Of a DNA stretch of 64,000 bases, positions 60,349 through 64,000 are shown in pieces (position 1 is the first letter of the stretch; every line of letters begins with the position of its first letter). A program made the position numbers and the translations under genes. The DNA comes from Sphingomonas sp. OK281. Its GTDB lineage: Bacteria; Pseudomonadota; Alphaproteobacteria; Sphingomonadales; Sphingomonadaceae. Where the stretch lies: positions 434,001 to 498,000 of the forward strand of contig NZ_FOVZ01000004.1 in the NCBI RefSeq assembly GCF_900115295.1. Direction: 5' to 3'. The notes under the pieces were generated by a model. It was given only the letters and a program-made list of their open reading frames with translations. It was not told where the DNA came from and searched no databases.

Positions 60349-61818
60349 TCACATTGCAGGCGTCGATAAGGTCACTGGAGCAACTGGATCCCAGCCCCCG
60401 CCAAGCGCCCGGAACGACGCGACGGCACCACGACTGGCGGCGGCGCGTGCCTGGATCACCCCGTCCCGCGTTTCGAGCAGGCGCCGGTCCGCATCCAGAA
60501 CCTCGATCAGGCTCGACACCCCGCCCTTATAAGCCGCGAACGAGGCATCCCGGGCGCGGCTCAACGACGTCTCGCCCTGGCCCAGCATGGTCGACCGTGC
60601 GTCCTGCTGGACGAGCGTCGAGAAGGCATCCTCGACATCCTGCGATGCGCGCAGGACGACCAGGCGGTAGGCGCCAAGCGCTTCCGCGTTCCGTCCCTTG
60701 GCGCTTTTCACTTCGGCATCGACGCGGCCGAAGTCGAACAGGCGCCAGCGCAGGCCCAGCACGCCGTTCGCCTGTGTCGCATTGCCACCAAACAGGCCGC
60801 CTGCCGCGGTCGTCGCGGTGCCGAGCAGACCGCTCAGCGAGAATTTCGGGTAATATTCTGACATCGCGACACCGATCCGTGCGTTCGACGCCGCCAGCGT
60901 TCGCTCGGCCGCGATGATGTCGGGACGACGGCGCAACAGGCTGGCCGGACCGCCCGCGGTCGCGATCGCCGGAGGAGACGGGATCGCGGTCACGACTGTG
61001 AATTCGGAGCGGGTCGCGCCCGGCTGAACCCCGATGAGAATGTCGAGCGCAGTCAGCGCCATGTCGAGTTGGTTCTGGATTGCCGGGGCCGAAGCGCGAA
61101 CCTGCGCCAGCGCCCCTTCCGCCTGCCGAAGTTGCAATTCGGCCGCCACGCCCTTGCGGTATTGCAGCGCGATCAGATCGACGAGACGCGCCTGCGTATC
61201 GGCCTGCGCGCGGGCAACGCCGAGCCGTGCCTGCAAGGCCCGTATCGCGATGTACGTGTCCGCCGTCTGCGCCGCGACCGCAAGACGCACGGCTACCGCA
61301 GCGGCGGCGGACGCCTGCCAGTCGGCCCGTGCCGCATCGCGCGAGGCGTCGCGCCCGCCAAAGACGTCGAGTTCCCAGCTTGCGCCGACATTGAGTTCGT
61401 AGGTTTCGGTCGAACGCTCGAACTGCGGAAACGCGCTGCCGATCCGGCCGATCGGTGTCTCCAGCGACTGATAGATCTCGCCCCCCTGCCCGCTGACCTG
61501 ACCGGACGGAAGCAGGGCTGCGTTGGCGGTCTTCAGCGCAGCCCGCGCCTGCGCCACGCGCGCGCCGGCCTGTTGCAGGTCGAGATTCTGTGCCAGCGCG
61601 CGCTCGACAAAACTGGTGAGCAACGGATCTTGAAACCCGCGCCACCAGTCGACGAGATCGGCCTGCCCTGCATCCGCCGACCTCGTGTCGACGGCGCTGG
61701 CGCCGACAAAGGCGGCCGGTGCGGACGACGCCGGCACCGCGTAGCGCGGCGCGGTCGTGCAGCCACTCACCGACAGCAGCGTGGTGGCCAAAGTAGCAGC
61801 AGAGCGGAAATGGCGCAT
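60349..61818 (-). CDS. RND efflux outer-membrane lipoprotein (NodT/TolC type)
   Basis: The 489-residue protein has a lipobox (LLSVSGC) and the two-repeat outer-membrane-efflux domain: ALAQNLDLQQAGARVAQARA, then SLLRRRPDIIAAERTLAASN and RWRLFDFGRVDAEV. It provides the outer-membrane channel of the RND pump started at 63659. ATG 61818 follows the operator at 61848-61868. It diverges from the TetR gene. Confidence 0.92.
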   Translation of the reverse strand: MRHFRSAATLATTLLSVSGCTTAPRYAVPASSAPAAFVGASAVDTRSADAGQADLVDWWRGFQDPLLTSFVERALAQNLDLQQAGARVAQARAALKTANAALLPSGQVSGQGGEIYQSLETPIGRIGSAFPQFERSTETYELNVGASWELDVFGGRDASRDAARADWQASAAAAVAVRLAVAAQTADTYIAIRALQARLGVARAQADTQARLVDLIALQYRKGVAAELQLRQAEGALAQVRASAPAIQNQLDMALTALDILIGVQPGATRSEFTVVTAIPSPPAIATAGGPASLLRRRPDIIAAERTLAASNARIGVAMSEYYPKFSLSGLLGTATTAAGGLFGGNATQANGVLGLRWRLFDFGRVDAEVKSAKGRNAEALGAYRLVVLRASQDVEDAFSTLVQQDARSTMLGQGETSLSRARDASFAAYKGGVSSLIEVLDADRRLLETRDGVIQARAAASRGAVASFRALGGGWDPVAPVTLSTPAM

Positions 61819-61845
61819 GATCGACCTTCGATTACCCAGACCGTG

Positions 61846-61876
61846 ACCAATGATGCATATGGTCATTGTTTGTCAA
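61846..61876. promoter_or_regulatory. Operator/promoter of the RND efflux set
   Basis: CAATGA and TCATTG (61848-61853, 61863-61868) form an inverted repeat with 9-nt spacer. TTGACA (minus, 61871-61876) is a likely -35 for the outer-membrane factor gene. The segment ATGACCATAT recurs as ATGACTATAT in the adaptor promoter (about 62548-62557), also beside a TTGACA at 62541. Both are probably bound by the TetR. Confidence 0.5.
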
Positions 61877-61904
61877 CGGGCCGCTGTCCGCCTATGACGC
61901 GGCG

Positions 61905-62522
61905 ATGACCGATCCCGTTCCCCAATCCCCCCCGACGCGTGGCCCTGCCGAACATGCGGTCCGCGATCAGATCGTCGAGGCCGCAAACGACTGTTTCGCG
62001 CATTACGGATACAGCAAGACGACCGTCGCCGACCTCGCGCGCGAGATCGGGTTCTCCAAGGCCTATATCTACCGGTTCTTCGAGTCGAAGCAGGCCATCG
62101 GCGAGGCGATTTGCGGTGCGCGCCTCGAACAGATCTTGACCGAAGCGCGCAAGGCCGTCGATGCGGGCGGCAGCGCGACCGACCGGTTTCGCCGTATGTT
62201 CAGGAGCATAACCACGCTCGGCGTGGCGCTGTTCTTCGAGGATCGCAAGATTTACGAGATCGCAGCCTTGGCCGCGTCGGAGCGCTGGGGGTCGGCGCAA
62301 GCTTATTCCCGGTCGCTCCAGGACATGATCCAGGAGATCGTCAGACAGGGCCGGGAAAACGGCGAGTTCGAGCGCAAGACGCCGCTCGATGAGACGGTCC
62401 GCTCGATCTATTACGCGATGACGCCGTTCATCGATCCGCTGCATCTGGAGCGCAATCTCGACCTGTTGCCTGACGCGCAGAACGAAGTCACTGGGCTCAT
62501 CCTGCGAAGCCTCGCGCCGTAG
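61905..62522 (+). CDS. TetR-family regulator of the RND pump
   Basis: The 205-residue protein has a TetR HTH (HYGYSKTTVADLAREIGFSK, then AYIYRFFESKQAIGE). It lies between the outer-membrane factor (divergent) and the adaptor (downstream), so it is the likely local repressor. ATG 61905 fits the conserved start; a TTG at 61866 is in frame. Confidence 0.92.
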   Translation: MTDPVPQSPPTRGPAEHAVRDQIVEAANDCFAHYGYSKTTVADLAREIGFSKAYIYRFFESKQAIGEAICGARLEQILTEARKAVDAGGSATDRFRRMFRSITTLGVALFFEDRKIYEIAALAASERWGSAQAYSRSLQDMIQEIVRQGRENGEFERKTPLDETVRSIYYAMTPFIDPLHLERNLDLLPDAQNEVTGLILRSLAP

Positions 62523-62594
62523 ATTTCACAATGTGACCAGTTGACAATATAGTCATAAGGCAACATTCGGGTCCCGCTTCTGTGGAGGACCCGT

Positions 62595-63662
62595 GTGTCG
62601 AACCGACTGTATATCGCCCTGGCCGTGCCGCTGGCGTCCGCGACGCTGACGGCATGCCATCGTACGGAGCCCGATCCGCGCACACAGCCGCCGCTGGTCA
62701 GGGTCACGACGCCAGTCGCCGCCAACGCGGCAACGCGCGAGTTTACCGGGGTCGTCGCGGCACGCGTCCAGAGCGACCTCGGCTTTCGCGTCGGCGGCAA
62801 GGTCACGCAACGATTGGTCGATACCGGCCAGATCGTGCGCCGTGGCCAGCCGATTATGCGGATCGACGGAACCGACCTGTCGCTGGCGACCCGCGCTTCG
62901 CAGGGAACGGTCAATGCAGCACGCGCCCGCGCGGAGCAGACCGGCGCGGACGAGAAACGATATCGTGACCTGGTCGGCGCGGGCGCCGTCTCCGCGTCGG
63001 CCTATGATCAGGCGAAGGCCGCTGCGGACGCGGCGCGTGCGCAACTGAGCGCCGCACAGGCACAGGCTCGCGTCGCGCGCAACGAAGCCAACTACACCGT
63101 CCTGCTCGCGGATACCGACGGGACCGTGGTCGAGACGCTGGCCGAGCCGGGGCAGGTCGTTGCCGCGGGGCAGATCGTCGTCCGTGTCGCACGATCGGGG
63201 CCGCGCGAGGCTTTAGTGCAATTGCCGGAGACGCTGCGACCGCACCTGGGCTCGACCGCGCGTGCCCGTACTTTCGACGGGGCCACCGGCAGCGCGACGC
63301 TTCGGCAGTTGGCCGATTCCGCCAACGCGGCGTCGCGGACGTTCGAGGCCCGGTATGTCCTCGCCGGGGCGACCGCGCGTGCGCCGCTCGGCTCGACCGT
63401 GACCGTCACGCTGTCAGAGCCAGGCGACACGGTCGCGACCGAAGTACCGCTCGGCGCACTCCGCGATACCGGCCACGGGGCCGGTGTATGGATCGTCGGT
63501 GCCGGCGCGCAGCCAAGGATCACATGGCGGCCGGTGAAGGTGACCGCGATCGGGGAAGAAACCGCCACCGTGACCTCGGGTCTGAAGTCAGGTGACCGCT
63601 TCGTCGCAACGGGTGCGCACATGCTGCACCAGGGCCAGATCGTCCGGGTTGCCGCACGATGA
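62595..63662 (+). CDS. RND efflux periplasmic adaptor (membrane fusion protein)
   Basis: The 355-residue lipoprotein (lipobox TLTAC, Cys21) has the adaptor layout: barrel-sandwich part (FRVGGKVTQRLVDTGQIVRR), helical hairpin rich in Ala/Arg/Gln, lipoyl half (TDGTVVETLAEPGQVVAAGQ) and beta-barrel. GTG 62595 follows ggagg. Its stop overlaps the pump ATG. Confidence 0.92.
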   Translation: MSNRLYIALAVPLASATLTACHRTEPDPRTQPPLVRVTTPVAANAATREFTGVVAARVQSDLGFRVGGKVTQRLVDTGQIVRRGQPIMRIDGTDLSLATRASQGTVNAARARAEQTGADEKRYRDLVGAGAVSASAYDQAKAAADAARAQLSAAQAQARVARNEANYTVLLADTDGTVVETLAEPGQVVAAGQIVVRVARSGPREALVQLPETLRPHLGSTARARTFDGATGSATLRQLADSANAASRTFEARYVLAGATARAPLGSTVTVTLSEPGDTVATEVPLGALRDTGHGAGVWIVGAGAQPRITWRPVKVTAIGEETATVTSGLKSGDRFVATGAHMLHQGQIVRVAAR

Positions 63663-64000
63663 GTGGCGACGAGCAGAAGACGCCCGGCCGCTTCAACTTG
63701 TCGGCGCTTGCGGTCCGCGAACGATCGGTCACTTTGTTCTTCCTGATCGCAATCATCATCGCCGGGGTCGTCGCCTTCACCAGGCTGGGGCGTGCGGAGG
63801 ATCCGGGGTTCACCATCAAGGTCATGACGGTCGTCACCGCCTGGCCCGGCGCAACGGCGCAGGAGATGCAGGACCAGGTCGCCGAGCCGCTCGAGAAGCG
63901 CCTGCAGGAACTGCGCTGGTACGATCGCAGCGAGACGTTCACGCGACCCGGTCTCGCCTTCACCACGCTGACGTTGCGCGATACCACTCCCCCGAAGGAC
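63659..64000 (+). CDS. RND efflux pump, N-terminal part (cut by window end)
   Basis: The first 114 residues are visible: NLSALAVRERSVTLFFLIAI is the first membrane helix of AcrB/HAE1-type pumps, then GRAEDPGFTIKVMTVVTAWP, then GATAQEMQDQVAEPLEKRLQ matches the porter-domain start. The rest lies beyond 64000. It works with the adaptor and the outer-membrane factor. Confidence 0.92.
   Translation, partial: MSGDEQKTPGRFNLSALAVRERSVTLFFLIAIIIAGVVAFTRLGRAEDPGFTIKVMTVVTAWPGATAQEMQDQVAEPLEKRLQELRWYDRSETFTRPGLAFTTLTLRDTTPPKD

Noticed and set aside
1..64000. CRISPR arrays, rRNA or tRNA genes
   Set aside because: I saw no regularly spaced repeats and no tRNA cloverleaf or rRNA sequence in the window.

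Overview
The window looks like chromosomal DNA of a Sphingomonas-like alphaproteobacterium. It is GC-rich, with tightly packed operons that often overlap by 4 nt, GC-rich palindromic REP-like repeats, an argH-lipoprotein-lysA cluster and many hybrid histidine kinases and c-di-GMP proteins. The genus is an inference from gene content. I found no rRNA, tRNA or CRISPR array.

Core left part (1-28.1 kb). The window opens in a flagellar export and filament cluster (fliO end, fliP, fliQ, fliR, flhB, fliD, fliS). A minus-strand operon follows: argH, a small lipoprotein, lysA, a CysG-like protein and a CorA-like transporter. Next come a thioredoxin-like lipoprotein, an osmoprotectant-type ABC transporter with a fused permease and binding protein, an SDR, a pterin dehydratase, a zincin and ccmA-ccmB. 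From 16 to 27 kb there is a signalling block: an MHYT-GGDEF-EAL protein, GAF protein, two hybrid histidine kinases, a single-domain receiver and a CHASE3-GAF-GGDEF cyclase, plus a decayed GAF fragment.

Accessory part (about 28.1-52.1 kb). This is a mobile and defence island with eroded edges. The left edge holds a broken L,D-transpeptidase gene, a P4-type integrase fragment and an IS6-type transposase remnant. A second IS6-type remnant in the same orientation lies 18.6 kb to the right. Between them are: (i) a serine recombinase in a tight operon with two ParB/RepB-like proteins; (ii) an unrecognised three-gene coupled operon ending in a uracil-DNA-glycosylase-like protein; and (iii) a complete MutL/MORC-like ATPase - Z1 helicase - PD-(D/E)XK protein - AIPR operon beside a Dcm methylase and a Vsr nuclease. 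This last set matches the MZA antiphage system and the earlier paraMORC restriction-modification predictions. A run of ten G residues sits just before the start codon of its first gene. To the right of the second IS6 remnant lie an unrecognised HExxH protein with a small partner gene, another orphan gene and an IS3-type remnant.

Core right part (52.1-64 kb). This is a run of regulator and target pairs: MFS exporter with TetR, SDR with HxlR, a Tat-exported alpha/beta hydrolase opposite a LysR regulator, and an RND efflux set (outer-membrane factor, TetR, adaptor and the start of the pump) that runs off the window end. A Tat-signal SDR, a secreted protein and a thioesterase lie among them.

The best candidates for something new are the coupled operon at 35513-37985, the recombinase-ParB-RepB module at 31476-34782, the G-tract at the MZA start, and the HExxH pair at 48743-50795.
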